Assembly (NCBI RefSeq): GCF_902686445.1
Contig: NC_062213.1
Location: 9,049,241-9,113,240, forward strand
Reading direction: 5' to 3'
Source of the DNA: Sciurus carolinensis
Lineage: Eukaryota; Chordata; Mammalia; Rodentia; Sciuridae
Length of the DNA stretch: 64,000 bases
Positions 11,151 to 23,289 of this stretch are shown one piece after another. How positions within the stretch are numbered: position 1 is the first letter of the stretch; every line of letters begins with the position of its first letter. The position numbers and the translations under genes are program-made. Under the pieces are notes generated by a model that saw only the letters and a program-made list of their open reading frames with translations, made no database searches and was not told the origin of the DNA.

Positions 11151-12979
11151 CAGCCTCTGTGCCCCCCAAACCCAGGGCTGTTTGCATCTTCTCTTAGTAC
11201 CTCCAGCAGTGTCTTACCTGTGCTGCATCCTGTCTGCAACTCAGGTGTGAAGTTCAGTGACTCACAAGAGAAGGACAAGGTGGGGAAGAAGCATATGACT
11301 TGTGAGAAGCCTCCCCTCACCTCCAGCATGTACCCCTGAGAAGGCCGAGGAGGGTCACCAGATTTAGGCAATAAAATTACCACACACACATGGTTAATGT
11401 GTCTGTGGACCCCAGAAGCGAGAGTGGCCTCTTGCGTTGGGCAGGGTGGAACAGAGGACAGAGGATTAGGGGGAGTCTCAGGGCATTGGCACAGGGGGTC
11501 ACTTCTCCATTAGGACTGAGGCGAACTTCTCCAAGGGGCTTCTCCACAGGACAACGTGTTCTCAGCCGTTGGAAGGACCCCTGGTGCCAATGCCCACTCA
11601 GTGAGGGCAGAGGCCAGAGGGAGACTCCCAAATCGTCTGGGCTTCCTCTGGTGCAGAAGAGACCCAATATCTCTGCTTGATCCGGGGTCAGGGGTGTGAG
11701 GCACAGGGCAGCTGAGGGAGAAGAGCCAGGAGCCCAGCATGAGGGCTTCGTCCTGATGGGAGCTGCCGCTGTCGCCTCCTGAGCCAGAGACTGAGAAACT
11801 AAGAGGACATGGGACTGGGGCCTGAACCGGGGGAGAGCTCAGAGGACTGGACAGCAGAAGTCTCCCAATGCTCCTGTGCTTAGTACTGTGTCTCCCAGAC
11901 AGCCTTGGTGAGCAGGGAAGGAACCTCTATGCCAAGACCAAGAGCACCCTGAGGAAGGCAGGCCCACCCCTAGGATCCAGGCCGTCGGCCACGTTGCCCC
12001 TGACGTGCAGGAGCTTCCCCTCTGCAGGACCCCACGGTGGGGCAGGCTGTGAATGATGCTGCTATGCAGCAGCAGCTTTGTGGAAATTAGAGGATGAGTT
12101 ATCGATTATTGACTAGTTTAAGAGTGTGGGTTTGTGTTTCCCCTACCCAGGGGACAGAATCCAGGAGGAAATGGGGATCAGATGAAGAACACAAAGAAGA
12201 TACGCTTGTAGCTTTCTCTAATTTGCAGTTCAGAGACTTACTGACCCTCTTATGTAGGAATGAGGAATGGCATTCTTGGCAGAGTGGAGTGTGGCAGGAA
12301 CCCAGGAGAGACCAAAGGAATACCAGGAGCTGTGAGTCCAGGGGCGTGATCTGGGGTGAACTGGCCGCCCCAGGCGCACTGCATGGCCTCAAGGAGCAAG
12401 CACAGTACTCATGGGCTGGGGTCAAACTTCACCACGAGCCAAGCAAAGGGCCAGGGGACACGGAGCAAGGCATTGAACCCAAACCCGGGAGACAGCAAGG
12501 ATCTCCCTGAAGGCAGAAAGACAGGAGAGGCCCCCCAAGTGAGAGGGCGTCTGGCATGAGCCAGAAGGACGCGCGAATGACAGTGCCGGCCCCGGTGTGC
12601 TGGGGACACTCTTGACTATCTGGGTGTTGGAATCAAAACCCAAATATGGAGATTTTCCAGAAGGGTTCAAATGAAAAGAAGTAAAACACGAATTTCTGTA
12701 GCTGAGTAATAAAAGCCAAAAGCAGAGGTGCCCCGAGGGGCGGGGACGCGGTGGCGTCTCGGAAGCGTGATCTGTGTGCCAGGCTGTGTGTGCAGCCCTG
12801 CAAACGTCCTTCCATTTCCCCACCACGCCCTCGTTGTTTAGTACTAGCATTTCACTTCTAAAAGCGAGTCAATAAAGGAGGTGCCCAATGTCACACCACC
12901 ATGGAGGCCACCGATGAGGGCATGTCTGTGCCTCTGGCCACTTGTCAATCTCATTCACATCCCTGAGCGGGCATTGTCT
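11151..12979. other. Unassigned stretch, moderately GC-rich
   Basis: No gene is supported. Frames reach about 142 codons, with overlapping candidates on both strands, which is typical of GC-rich non-coding DNA. A short CpG-containing patch lies near 12727-12770. 12770-12900 may hold a degraded MIR. Confidence 0.4.
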
Positions 12980-13190
12980 GTTTTTTGTTGTTGCTGTTGT
13001 TTTCTTTTTTTGATACGGGGGATCGAACCCAGGGCCACTTATCCACTAAGCTGCATCCCCAGCCCTTATTTAGATTTTATTTTGAGCCGGGTTCTTGCTA
13101 AGTTGCTGAGGCTGACTTTGAACTTGCAACCTTCCTGCCTCAGCCTCCTGAGCCTCTGGGATGACAGGCGAGCTCCACCACACCCAGCTT
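12980..13190 (-). mobile_element. Composite 7SL/B1 + ID SINE (squirrel type), reverse
   Basis: Read on the minus strand this is a 7SL-derived B1/Alu-like part (reverse complement of 'aacttgcaaccttcctgcct' and 'cagcctcctgagcctctggg'), then an ID-like part (reverse complement of 'gatcgaacccagggccactt' and 'gcatccccagccc'), then an A-rich tail (the T-rich run at 12981-13012). The word 'attgtct' occurs on both sides (12973-12979 and 13191-13197), a likely target duplication. Such B1-dID composites are known from squirrels and some other rodents. Confidence 0.85.
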
Positions 13191-13984
13191 ATTGTCTTTC
13201 TTCCGTGCTCACTTGAGCAGGCCCAGGAGAGGGTAGGACCAAGCATGGCAGCTAGAGGAAAGATGAGGGCAGCCCATGAATTCCATTCTCTCCTTGGAGT
13301 TGCAGCTGGGCACTTGGTGGCAGCACCCTGGGCACATGGCTGCTAGGATGGCCGCCCAGCCTCCCTGACAGCTCCGTGCAGTCTTGTGAGTGAGCCGAAG
13401 TGGCTGGTGCCTGTCTCCTCCCCATCTGCACCTTTGAGACACAGCATCTGTTCCTCAGACTCTCCCTCCCTGCAACCAGAGCGTGGGCGTGGCTCTGACC
13501 CCTTCAATCGCACAGACGAGCAGGACCCCAGGAACGGCAGGCAGAGAGCCTGTGGAAGGGGAGGTGCATGCGCGCAAGAAGTACGACCCCAAGGGAGAAG
13601 CCACCTCCAGGAACGGTACAGCCAGCCGGAATCCATGAGGCAGAAAGAAGAGTCCCACTTCCTTCATGTCTCTTATTTTGGGGGCTTTTCGGCTACATTT
13701 GACCTGAGCCTCAGCCTTAGAATGAAATCTGTGGCTTGAACGTGGTTGTTGCCATAGGTGGAAACCCAAATCACATCACTTCAGTGGGGGAAACAGCCCA
13801 GGGAAGGTCAGCTTACGTAAAGAGGCGGCTTCCAGCAAGTGTCCACGCCTCCGTGGCCTCCCAGTGTGCCCCTCGGTACCAGTAGCAGGATGATAAATTG
13901 ATAACTCAACGCCATGGGTTTACTTGTTTTGCCTCACCACCGTCCTTCCACCCTCGTACTGAGTTTTGGACCATGTTGCAAGTG

Positions 13985-14125
13985 GGAGTACTGAGGTTAA
14001 AGCAGCTGGTTAATTTGCTTACGATCGCACGGGTGTTAAGTGGCAGAGCTGGGATTTGACCCCAGGCATTCTGGGGCCAGAGCCCATGGTCTTAGTGATC
14101 TTTCTATGCTGCCTTTCATACCAGT
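13985..14125 (-). mobile_element. MIR fragment (reverse)
   Basis: 'gttaagtggcagagctggga' followed by 'tttgaccccaggcattctgg' and 'ggccagagccc' is the reverse complement of the MIR 5' core (..gctctgccacttac.. / ggttcgaatcc..). Confidence 0.8.
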
Positions 14126-14345
14126 GTATGGATCGGATGGGTATGTGGATAAACAGGCGGTCCTGAGCTGTCAGGAATGAACTAAAAGGAAAGGGAGAGA
14201 CATAAAAGAGAGCAGGAAGGGATAAGCATGTGCACGATGCTCACGGCAGCCAGGCACGATTCTCTGAGAGCAGGAGGCGCTTCCTCATCCCTCTTCTTGC
14301 TTCTCACTCTCGCACGTGCTCTGAGTATTGCGCTGACTTTCCTGC

Positions 14346-14420
14346 AGTGCCAGGGATCCAGCACAGGGCCTGGCACATGCTAGGCAAGCACTGGGTGATG
14401 GAGCCACTTCCCCAGCCCCT
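14346..14420 (-). mobile_element. ID SINE (reverse)
   Basis: 'gccagggatccagcacaggg', 'cctggcacatgctaggcaag' and 'cttccccagcccc' together form the reverse complement of the rodent ID element (ggggctgggg..tagctcagtgg..gcttgcctagcatg..gaggccctgg). ID elements derive from an alanine-tRNA-like BC1 gene; this is not itself a tRNA gene. Confidence 0.8.
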
Positions 14421-14429
14421 GAACTCGGC

Positions 14430-16180
14430 TTTTAAGGAGGCTGCAAAAGCCTTCTGACTTCTCAGGCCCAAGCTCCAGTTATGCCTTTCCCATGCTGAGA
14501 ACAGTCATCACCGTGGACTTCAGAGTGGCCACGTTTCAGGCCCACACAGGGTCTGTCCCACTCTGAGCCTCTGTCACCAGTCTTTCTGTTCATTACCACT
14601 GGCAGCCATCTCAGGAGCCCACCGTGCTTCTCTGGGTCTATGAACACCTGAACAGTGGGGGAAAAGGGGGTGGCTATCAACACAGGATAGATTAAATAGG
14701 CTCAGCCAAGTCTCAGGGCAAGATCTGGAGTCCTTCTGTTAAAATCCTCCCAGGTTGGGGACGGGGTTACTGATATTTTTAGGATTAGGAAACAGAGAGG
14801 GGGAGGAGTTTTACAGCTTGGTTGAGAACACACAGTTCATATGGATGAACCTGAATCCAAGTCCTCGTGGCACCAGGCCCCACCCTCAATGTCCTGGCAC
14901 AGGGTCCAACCGCAGAGCCAAGGCCAATGCACACACGAGCTGAGCCACTGAACCTGAATGAGACCGTGGATAAACGGGTTCCGCCTGAGCTTGTAAACTC
15001 TGACTCGTGGCTTTCCATCCAGTATTGGTGGCCTCGTTAATGTATTTACTGCTAGATGTAAATTAATTAATGATGAGTTGTGGTATCTAAAGAGTTAAAA
15101 ACCTGGCTTTCCTTCCTTTTTTTGCTCTGACATTCATATTTTATCCAAAGGAATGTAGTCAGTCACATCGGGATGTTGATTCTTATCATAAAACAACAAA
15201 ATTAATAACTGTTTATATACAAACTTATATAAGGGGCAGCTGAACCTTAACGAAGTTTAACTTCCTTGGAATTTTGCCATGCCCTATCATGTAATGCTTA
15301 AGAATAACTTGAGGCTATTTCTGATCATTCAGGAAATTTTTCATCCCGTCTACTGTGGTACAACGAAGAGACTATTATACTTTGAGCTGTGTCCTCAAGT
15401 GCACAGAATTCGGTACTTTAATGGCAGGCTGATGGAGAGAAGGGAGAATCCAGGACTGGTAGACTGATTTTGAGTTTAGGATACTTGGCTGATTTGGCTG
15501 TGGTCAAGGAATGGGTGATTCCAACAGCAGTTTTTCAGAGAGGTGGAGGACTAGTGCAGGAAGCTGCATACAATGGACCTGCCGGAATCAGGCGGTCCTG
15601 GGCGACTGGGAACCCTGCTCTAAGCAAGGTGGGTACTGGTCTTCTGACTCCTGATGGAAAACGTAGGCCTGTGTCAGGTAATGCAGAAACAGAGGGTCAA
15701 GTGGCAAGAAAAGCAGATTGTCAAGTTGGAATCTGAGTCACAAAGTCTAAGAAGATGTTCAGTTGGTTAGACTCAATTGCTGAAACAAAACACAAGAGGT
15801 CACGGTCAGGCAAAAGCCAGCGGCCCAGCCTGAGGGTAGTTCCTCATTTCTGTGGAACCCATGGCTGGTAGGGTGGGGTCTTCCTCGTCCACACTTTGTT
15901 CAATGCTGGCTCAGGAAGCAGCCAGGGCAGCATCTGTGGAAGACGTAACGAGCTATCACTGGATGAGGATGGGGAAGCGAGGACTGACAAGAGCCAGATG
16001 ACTAGCAAGTTCTGAGTGTCTGCACTTGAAGAGTTGCAAGTGTCTTGCTGTCTCTAAGCCTGATAACCCTTTCACTTCAAAGTCAACCCAGTGGTACACA
16101 TGATGGAGCCAGTGACTATTGTTATAAGTCTGCTTATCTATGTAGTTTAGACATGAGGTCTACTTGAAATGACCCAATCC
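14430..16180. other. Unassigned stretch; possible conserved non-coding DNA at 15030-15440
   Basis: No gene. Around 15030-15440 the sequence is AT-rich and repeat-poor, with homeodomain-type words ('taaattaattaatgatgag', 'aattaataactg'). The resemblance to developmental enhancers is impressionistic; no alignment was possible. Confidence 0.3.
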
Positions 16181-16327
16181 CTTGCTACTTAAAGTGTGGT
16201 CCAGGGACCAGCACCATTGAGCTGGTCGTGAATGCGAAACATGCCTATTTTGGCCTATGTAACTGCAATCTGCACATAACATTGGCCCAGAGGATTCCTG
16301 TGCATAATACAACTTAAGAAACACTGA
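16181..16327 (-). mobile_element. MER5A-type hAT-Charlie MITE (reverse)
   Basis: It starts 'cttgctacttaaagtgtggt' then 'ccagggaccagca' and ends '..tgcataatacaacttaagaa' then 'acactg'. These are the reverse complements of the MER5A ends (tgctggtccgtggaccacactttgagtagcaag). It is a non-autonomous DNA transposon relic. Confidence 0.75.
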
Positions 16328-16389
16328 TCTGGTTCTTTCCATGATTGGAAGGAACCCTGTCCTTCATTCTGCCACTGTGTTCTTCAGCA

Positions 16390-16600
16390 ACATAGGAAGG
16401 GTGAGAGCACAATCCAGTTTCATCATTCACTGGGTGTGTAACCTTGGCAATCAATCCCTGTATCAGTCACGATCTCTTTATCTGTAAAATGAGCATGATA
16501 ACATCTACATCTGTGGGTGTGAAGATTATTAAAATGACACCATGTATATAAAATGAGTGTACATGGTGCCTGAGAAGTGACAGCTGGTAGGCACCTGATG
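16390..16600 (+). mobile_element. MIR SINE
   Basis: 'gtgtgtaaccttggcaatca', 'atctctttatctgtaaaatg' and 'gtgtgaagattattaaaatg' follow the MIR order (gtgaccttgggcaa..tcatctgtaaaatggg..gtgaggattaaatga). Confidence 0.75.
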
Positions 16601-17294
16601 GCAGAGAAATCCTGGAGATACCAGTTCTGGGAATCTCCATGGCTTCCACTGCAGCTAGCAGGCAGCTCTTGCTTCCTGGTCTGTCGTAAAGGATACATGG
16701 TAAGTTGGCAGGAAGAGGAGAAGCAGGGCTGGGGCAGGAATTTCACAGGCTTCTGGCCAACAGGAGCCTCCCTCTTCACCTCTGTCCTCTTAGTGACGAA
16801 GGTGGTCTCAGCAGGTTCTGATCCTGGGTCCCAACCAAATCTCCAGGCAGAGGGGTGGTTCTTGAATGGGTCTCGCTGCTCCTACCAATTTGCCTCACCT
16901 TACTGAGCCGCCACGGCTAAATTCATGGTGCTGAAATCTTGGTGTCATGGGACGGCAGGAGACCCTCTGCAAAGCAGGTCCCTGCAGCCCACCCTGCGGT
17001 TCAGAAGAGTAGTCTGGAAGGGCTCAGACTTGCGTGCTGTTGGCCCATGGGCCTTATTACAGCAATACTGCTGTGGGTGGCCTGGGGACCACACTTACAG
17101 GAGCTATGCCAAGGCTCCGACTGCTCAGCGCAGGCCACAGCTTCTTTACCTCCATCCGCAGCCCCACACAAACCAGTCCAGGGCCTGATACATGCAGGTG
17201 CCAGGGAAGCGTTTGTGGAATGAATGAAGCCCCAACAATCCTGTGATGTTTCTGTTATTCTTTTCAGAAACAGAAACTTACCCTGCACGTTTTC

Positions 17295-17308
17295 CCAGAA
17301 GGTGGCAC
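17295..17308 (+). promoter_or_regulatory. CTCF-core-like motif
   Basis: CCAGAAGGTGGCAC agrees with the CTCF core CCASYAGRKGGCRS at 13 of 14 positions. It lies just outside the MLT1 at 17325. Flanking upstream-motif support was not assessed. Confidence 0.25.
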
Positions 17309-17324
17309 CTAGTTCCATGCCCGG

Positions 17325-17660
17325 TCTATTAGTTTCTGAGATAAATTTCCTACCATAACAAACACCCATACATGGGTGGCTTGAAACAGCAGCAGTGTCT
17401 TCTCTGCATATGAGATGGAGGTGTCGGTGGGCAGCTCCAGGTGAAGGTGGCTGCCTGGTCTCCTGTGTGGCCCCTGAGGCTCCATGTTCCTGGCCTTGGA
17501 GCTGTGTCATCTGGGTCTGTCCTCCCTTCTTGTTGCAAGAACACAATCACTGGATGTAGGGTTCCTCTTCACCAGTGTAACCTCACCCTAACCAACTGCA
17601 TCTGCACGGATCCCATTTCCAAATAAGGTCCTGCTCTGAGGTTTCAGGTGGGCGTGGTTG
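17325..17660 (-). mobile_element. MLT1 LTR (ERVL-MaLR), reverse
   Basis: The order 'ctattagtttctgagataaa', 'ctaccataacaaacacccat', 'gtggcttgaaacagcagcag', then 'tccatttccaaataaggtc'-like text at the end (17607-17627) is the reverse complement of MLT1 (..tgtttaagccac..tatttgttatggcag..actaata). It is an old solo LTR with no internal region. Confidence 0.8.
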
Positions 17661-18834
17661 TGGGTGGGCGGGCACCACTCACTGCACCGCCCTCAAGAGG
17701 GGAAGACCCGGCCAGTCCTATAGAGTTAAGTCATCAGCAAGCCCACCTCCTCCTCCGTTGGTCACACCTCTCTTCCCTTACAGAGCTAAAGGACAACTTC
17801 CACCTTGGTCTCCTGGGGCTCTTGCTTTCTGTTTTCCCTCTTTCTATTCTATGGATTGTCATTTGACTGTGACATGGCAGGTCTTAAACTTTGAATTCCC
17901 CACTCTCTCCTGCTGGGTGTTCTTCCTTCTCAAAACCTTCCGGGGGCCCCCATGCCAGCAGGGGTCCTCACGCCCTCACCAAGCAGGGAAACCAGGGGGA
18001 TGGAGGTAGTGGACTGGGTACATGAAATTAAAGGGGAGGAAGGAAAATCTTCTTAGATTGTAAATTTTTCTGGAAGATCTTGGTGAAACCCCGATTTTAA
18101 TGAAAAGAAACACAGTTCAGATAAAGAAATAAATGTCCAATATATGTGACTTTTGGAGAATAAACACCACGGACTGAAATTCACCTCAAAGTCATGTCAA
18201 GATACTTGAGTTTCTTCCCTGGGATTTCCCACATGTGAGCACACTCCTCTGTCCTGGGAGCACATAGGGGGGAGAAGGCTCCAGAGCCTTAGTCTTTAGA
18301 ACAAGACCATCTTGAGGTGGCCCTGCTACGCTCCTAGCCTTGAGTCTCCCCTTTCCTGCCCTTCAGAAGGCTGCATCCCAGGGTCCCAAGTCCCCGGAGA
18401 AGCCAGCGGCTTTCCACATGGCTGTGCCTTCTGCTCACTGCTCCAGCTGCCTGGTGGCCTTAGCTCCTGTCCCACCTCACTGCTACTTCTCTCCTCTCAG
18501 GCCTTCCTCAGGGCTCCTCTTTGCAGGGACCTTCCTTCCTTCTTCTAGTTTAGGTTCAGTTTCCTCCATTGTTGCCCCATCCTTACCTGTGACTCTAGGC
18601 ACCCCAGGGTCCCAGCCCACATTGTCCCTTGCTATTATCCTGTCATCTTCTCTCAGACAGAGGCCACGTGGGACACTGGCACATCATCATGTCCTGAGGT
18701 CCTGCGGATGGCCTTGTAAGGGGTGGTTCTCAATGTGTGTGTAAGTACCAAGGAGGAACCCCTGAGTGGGCCAGTGAGCCAGTGAAGGCCGCGGCTGGCG
18801 TTCTCTGCCATCGCCACCCAGGCGCCTCCGTGGC

Positions 18835-19275
18835 TTTCCTCCTGCTGCCGTAACGCGTCACAATTGCTCAGTGGACTCAGCACAGGATTCATCTTGTACA
18901 GTTCTGGAGGTGAAGTGTCTGAAGCACTGCTGACTCAACCCAGGACAGCCGCAGGGTCGCACTCCTTCTAGAGGCTGTGGGAAGACCCTCTGATGTTTTC
19001 TGGGTTCGAAAGAGTGCTCACATTCCTCGACCCAGGGCCCCTTCCTCCATCTTGAGAGCCAGCAGCACAGCCTCTTCAAGTCTCTCTCTGACTGCTGCCT
19101 GCCTCTTCCATTTATATAGACCCTGGTCACTCCCTTAGGCCCACCTGGATACTATAGGGAAGTGTGCTTGATCATATCAGCCAATTCTTTTTGCCATATA
19201 AAAGATTATTGTAGGTTCCAGGGATCAAGATATGGACATCTTTGGGGGCCTTCGTTCCCCCAACCACAACTCCTC
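18835..19275 (-). mobile_element. MLT1-family LTR (ERVL-MaLR), reverse
   Basis: 'ctcctgctgccgtaacgcgt', 'tgtacagttctggaggtgaa', 'ggccccttcctccatcttga', 'agtctctctctgactgctgc' and 'gacatctttgggggcc' follow the reverse complement of an MLT1-type LTR in order. It is older and more diverged than the copy at 17325. Confidence 0.75.
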
Positions 19276-19751
19276 TAGCCCCAAGTACCCTCCTGAGCCC
19301 CCTCTAGCCAATGACAGGAAGGTGGCCAGCCTACCTTCCCATTCATGAAGAAACTCGGACAAGGTGCACAGTTGTCATGCAGCTGGAATTCAGAGACCCA
19401 CCCCTTTCCTGCTTGTGTAATGTCCTCCTTCTCAGCTTCTTTAACTGCACAAATGAATGAGTCCCTGGGGACTCCATTACCCTGCTCACCAAATGTGCAC
19501 ATAAATGAGTTGCCAGCTCAAAATAGCTCTTCAGGTAACAGAGTGGAGCGCGTGAAGGCAGATTCCACTTGGAAAACCATCTGATGAGGAAGTGTTTGCT
19601 GGTGTGGCAGCTGTGTGCTCCTGAGGACGGGGGAAGGGAGTGTGTGGAGGGTCCGGGGAGGCCCAGATGGTGCTTGAGTTCTCCACTTGCTTATTTTTCC
19701 TGGTGCTCATTCTCTGCCTGGTGCAGAAAGCAGTCTCCTGGGAAAGCACGC

Positions 19752-20119
19752 TGATAGGGTTTGGATCTGGAGGCCCCAGAGTTCCATGTGTTGAACGCTT
19801 GGTCACCAGCCCATGGTGCTATTGGTGGGTGGTGGGACCTTTAGGAGGTAGGACCTTGTGGAAGGAAGTTAGGTCATTGGAGTCATGCCCTTGAAGGGAA
19901 TATCGTGACTCCAGACTCCCCTCTGTCTTTCCTTCCTGGTTCCATGAAGACCTCCAGCCCACATTCCCACCATGGTGTGCTATGCTTCCACAGGCCAAAG
20001 CAGGGGGCCGAGTGACCATGGACTGAAACCTCTGAAGCCAGGAGCTAAAATAAACCTCTCCTCTTTTTAAGTCAGTTATCTCAGGTAATCGTCATAGTGA
20101 CGGAAGTCAGATGAGCACA
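19752..20119 (+). mobile_element. ERVL-MaLR LTR (MST/MLT1-like), forward
   Basis: It begins 'tgatagggtttggatctgga' and proceeds through 'gaccttgtggaaggaagtta', 'atgcccttgaagggaatat', 'gaccatggactgaaacctct' and 'gagctaaaataaacctctcc' (polyadenylation signal), ending near 'gatgagcaca'. This is the full order of a MaLR LTR of about 370 bp. No clear target duplication was found. Confidence 0.8.
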
Positions 20120-21880
20120 TGTGCCTTGCCTTGGGAGCCAAGGGACCAGGCGAGTGGCGGTGTGTGTTACATACATCTGCACATCTTCATTTCCCAGAGG
20201 TGTGCTGGGAGTCAGCCACATGCCAGGCACTGGATTTGGAGCTCAGGAACAGGCAGATGAGGTTTCCAGTGCCCCAGGAGGGTGACAGGTAACCACAATA
20301 GAAGATGGAGAGTGAAGGGCTGGACGTGAGCTGAGGTGGTCAGAAGGGGAAGGCTGAAACAGAGCAGAGGACAGAGTCCATGGCCTCCAAATTCCAAACT
20401 GAGATGTTATCAGGACCAAAGCACTTTGAAGTGGAACCACTTAACAGCCCAACCTCAGTGTCCAGAGGCAACAGAGGAATTCAGACAGAGCGGCAGGTAT
20501 TCAACTCTCTCCCCACCTGTCAGTGTGTTCTGGCTCCTGATCAGCACATATTCATGTGTCATCTCTGAGAAGTCCCTGTGGTGACATCAGCATGAGGGTT
20601 GGAGGAGACGACCTGGGTCCAGCACAGGCCACAGGCTCTGTCCAGGTCTCACCTCTCTACCTTCAGGTCCGCCCAAGCCGTTGCTGGGACACAGGCTTCT
20701 CCACAGTCCTTGTTCTCCTCTCGACAATGTCCATGGCACTGCCCTCCTCAGACAGACCCTCTGAGTCACCTACTAAAGCAGCCCACTAGCCTGTTTGGTC
20801 TCCATCTCAGAACTGGTCCTGTGTCCTTCACAGAAAGCCTGGGGTTGCAGTTACTCTCTTCCACCCCTGGGATTTTGTCTGTCCCTTACCATGAAGAAAA
20901 GGACCTTTTCTGGCTGTCACCTGCTAAGGCCCTGTGTCCAGGGCTTGCTGAGCACATACTAAATGAATAAATGTGCACATTTATTGCTGCTATACTTTTA
21001 AATATTTCCTCTGTTTTCTAAGAAACATCTGTCAAAGTCACTAAAACCACATATATCAGATATCTGGTTAAAGCAAAACTGAGCCTTAGGGTCCATAGGC
21101 TCAAGGGCCGCCACGGAGCAGAACCCCTGGTGGCTGTTCCCAGGTGGGACTCCTTGCTCTGCAGTGACCTAGACACGAGCTCTTGAGGACAGGCACAGTG
21201 CCACAGTGCCTACAGCAGTGACCCTCCCTGACTCCTCCAGGAACACATAGTGGGGCATGCTTGTGTCTAGTCTCTTTTTCCATTTTTTGTTTCTACTAGA
21301 GTTTTTCTTCCTTGTGCCAAAGAACTCCAGAGATGCTTTTACAAAATCACATTGCCTTCGTTCCTTGCATTTCTATTTATTTGGGGGGAAAGCTCTACTC
21401 TGCTTCCAGTGTGACTGTTATTTAGGGTCCTCCCTCCCAGCCTGAGACAAGGGTGATGACTTAGAACCTTCACCCTCTCTTAGCTCCCTGCCTAAATGGA
21501 TGTTGGGAGGTTATTTTGAGAGGTGTGTTCTTGGCTCCCTGGAGTTTCTCTTGCTAGCATGCAGAAGGGCACAGAACTGTGGCAGCGTATAAAATCCTCC
21601 CCAGCCTTTTGAATTTGCAGATGGGGCCCCACTAACAAATTGGCCCATCAGGCTGATGTTCTCTGTCCTTCTTAGTGAGCAGGATCCAGCCCGTCTCACT
21701 TCTAATTGGAGTTTTACTTTCTGAGGCGGAAAGTCAAGCTTGGCACAGTTAAAGTGCTTCTTTGTTTATGCCCACATGCCTGTGATAGAAAAGCCACTAA
21801 TTTCCCAACAAAGAAGCTGGTGGCCTCCACCGGTCTTTCTCTAAAACTAATTTTCCTTTAAATCTCCCCATTTTTCTTCC
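20120..21880. other. Unassigned stretch; candidate conserved DNA from about 21500
   Basis: No gene is supported. Around 20830-20970 the text 'cagggcttgctgagcacata' then 'ctaaatgaataaatg' looks like an L2/MIR tail. 21500-21850 is repeat-free and balanced in composition, and may belong to the candidate enhancer region that continues to 22900. Confidence 0.35.
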
Positions 21881-21889
21881 TTTCCTCCC

Positions 21890-21995
21890 TTCCGGCTTCT
21901 ATTCCTTGTTGCTCCAATTACTTCCTGGGTGACCTTGGGTAAGTTACTTAACCTGTTTTGGTTCATTTTCTCCTCTGTAAAATAACAGTTCGGTT
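21890..21995 (+). mobile_element. MIR fragment
   Basis: 'acttcctgggtgaccttggg', 'taagttacttaacctg' and 'ctcctctgtaaaataacag' form an ordered MIR core. Confidence 0.8.
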
Positions 21996-21999
21996 TTCA

Positions 22000-22913
22000 A
22001 TACTAATTCAGAAAATGCCAAGGTGTCCTTGACAAGCTGTTCTGTATATTATGCATGCCTCGCCACCGAGAGCCACTATTCCAGTTCCTTGGTTCTCTCT
22101 CCGTACTTCTCTTTCTCCCATTCTCTTCCTCCTGCCCTCTCGCTATTTCTAGAACAGGAATCTTTCCTCCCTTTCATCTTTCTTTATCTTTTCTTTTGGA
22201 ATTCGGCTCTGGTGATTATTTAATGATTCGCCTGATCAGAGACACGTTCTTGTTTATCTGAGATGCCCGGTCACCCCAGGGCCCTTTGAAGCAGTACAAG
22301 TCAGCAGAGTGGGTTTGGAACAAATTGGCATTTATGACATCAGCTCAACCTTATCTTATGTCCTCTCCAGCAGCCAACGGATTGCAGAGATAATCACAAA
22401 AGAGTTTATGTTTCTCTAATCAGGATGTAAGAGCACCGAGGAAACCACCTCTTAATCTAGGGTAAGATTTTCTCCGGACAAAACAAGTAAGAAATATGGT
22501 TATTATGCTAGGATTCGTGTCCGCCCCCTCCTGCACTGAGCAAAGGTTCATAAATTGTTTGCCCTGTGTTTTCTGGACAGCTGTTTGCTGACTCTCTGAA
22601 TCATCAGCCAACGTGTTGGCACCTTATTAATCATGGGATGTTTCTATTGCCTATTTTGGTGAGGGATTCAGCTTTCTAAAGGAATATACCACTCAGCAAA
22701 TCAATTTGAAACCAAGTGAGGCCGACAGTCAGCTCCTGAGATGCCTTCCTCGGGAGGCATTGTGTTTTCCTCCAATTTACAGCACCATTTGTTAACATTT
22801 CCTCCGTGTCAGGAAGCACAGGCGTGTTTCAGAAGGCTTTTTCCATTTGTGTGCTGAAAGAGCTGGTTTTGTTGTTGTCATTTGTTTTCTTCTTCCAATT
22901 CTGTGCATGAAAT
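22000..22913. promoter_or_regulatory. Candidate conserved non-coding element
   Basis: About 0.9 kb free of recognisable repeats, of mixed composition, with many homeodomain-type cores ('ccttattaatcatggg', 'ttatttaatgattcg'), GATA words and E-boxes. This texture is typical of deeply conserved developmental enhancers. It is inference only and needs cross-species alignment. Confidence 0.3.
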
Positions 22914-22987
22914 ATTCATGCATGAAATAGGGCCACTGATCACATACATGATTCCTATTCATGTATGAAATAGGACCACTGATCACA
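22914..22987 (+). repeat. 31-bp imperfect direct repeat, 43-bp period
   Basis: Copies at 22914-22944 and 22957-22987 share 29 of 31 bases; the core is 'gaaatagg(g/a)ccactgatcaca'. The word 'attcatg' recurs again at 22991, so a third partial unit is possible. It looks like a short local tandem duplication. Confidence 0.85.
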
Positions 22988-23289
22988 GGATATTCATGTC
23001 AGTGTCCAAATGCAAGAATCAACACCTTTTAGCCTTAGGACAATCGCTACCACCCCAAGTTATGATGAGTTTCATCCTGCCTGTTCCTGAGCTCGCACCT
23101 GATACAGTGCTGAGCTCATTGCACATCCAACTGGCTCTGCGCATGACCTCTGCAGGTGGAAAAACGGTTGTCAATTTGCACATGAGGAAGCAGGGCAGCT
23201 GAAGGGTACAGGAGGTGTCTGAGGGAACAGGGGAAGTTGGAGTGCATGTTGTTTGTGCAGCAAATGTGAGTGGGCTCGGAACCCCAGGG

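Noticed and set aside
12727..12770. Small CpG-rich patch as a CpG-island promoter
   Set aside because: Too short (about 40 bp) and not supported by flanking CpG density or a start-site context.
14346..14420. tRNA-like sequence
   Set aside because: It is a reversed ID SINE with degraded internal promoter, not a folded tRNA gene.
17001..17546. Minus-strand open frame of 181 codons
   Set aside because: Its N-terminal third is the antisense of an MLT1 LTR; no domain.
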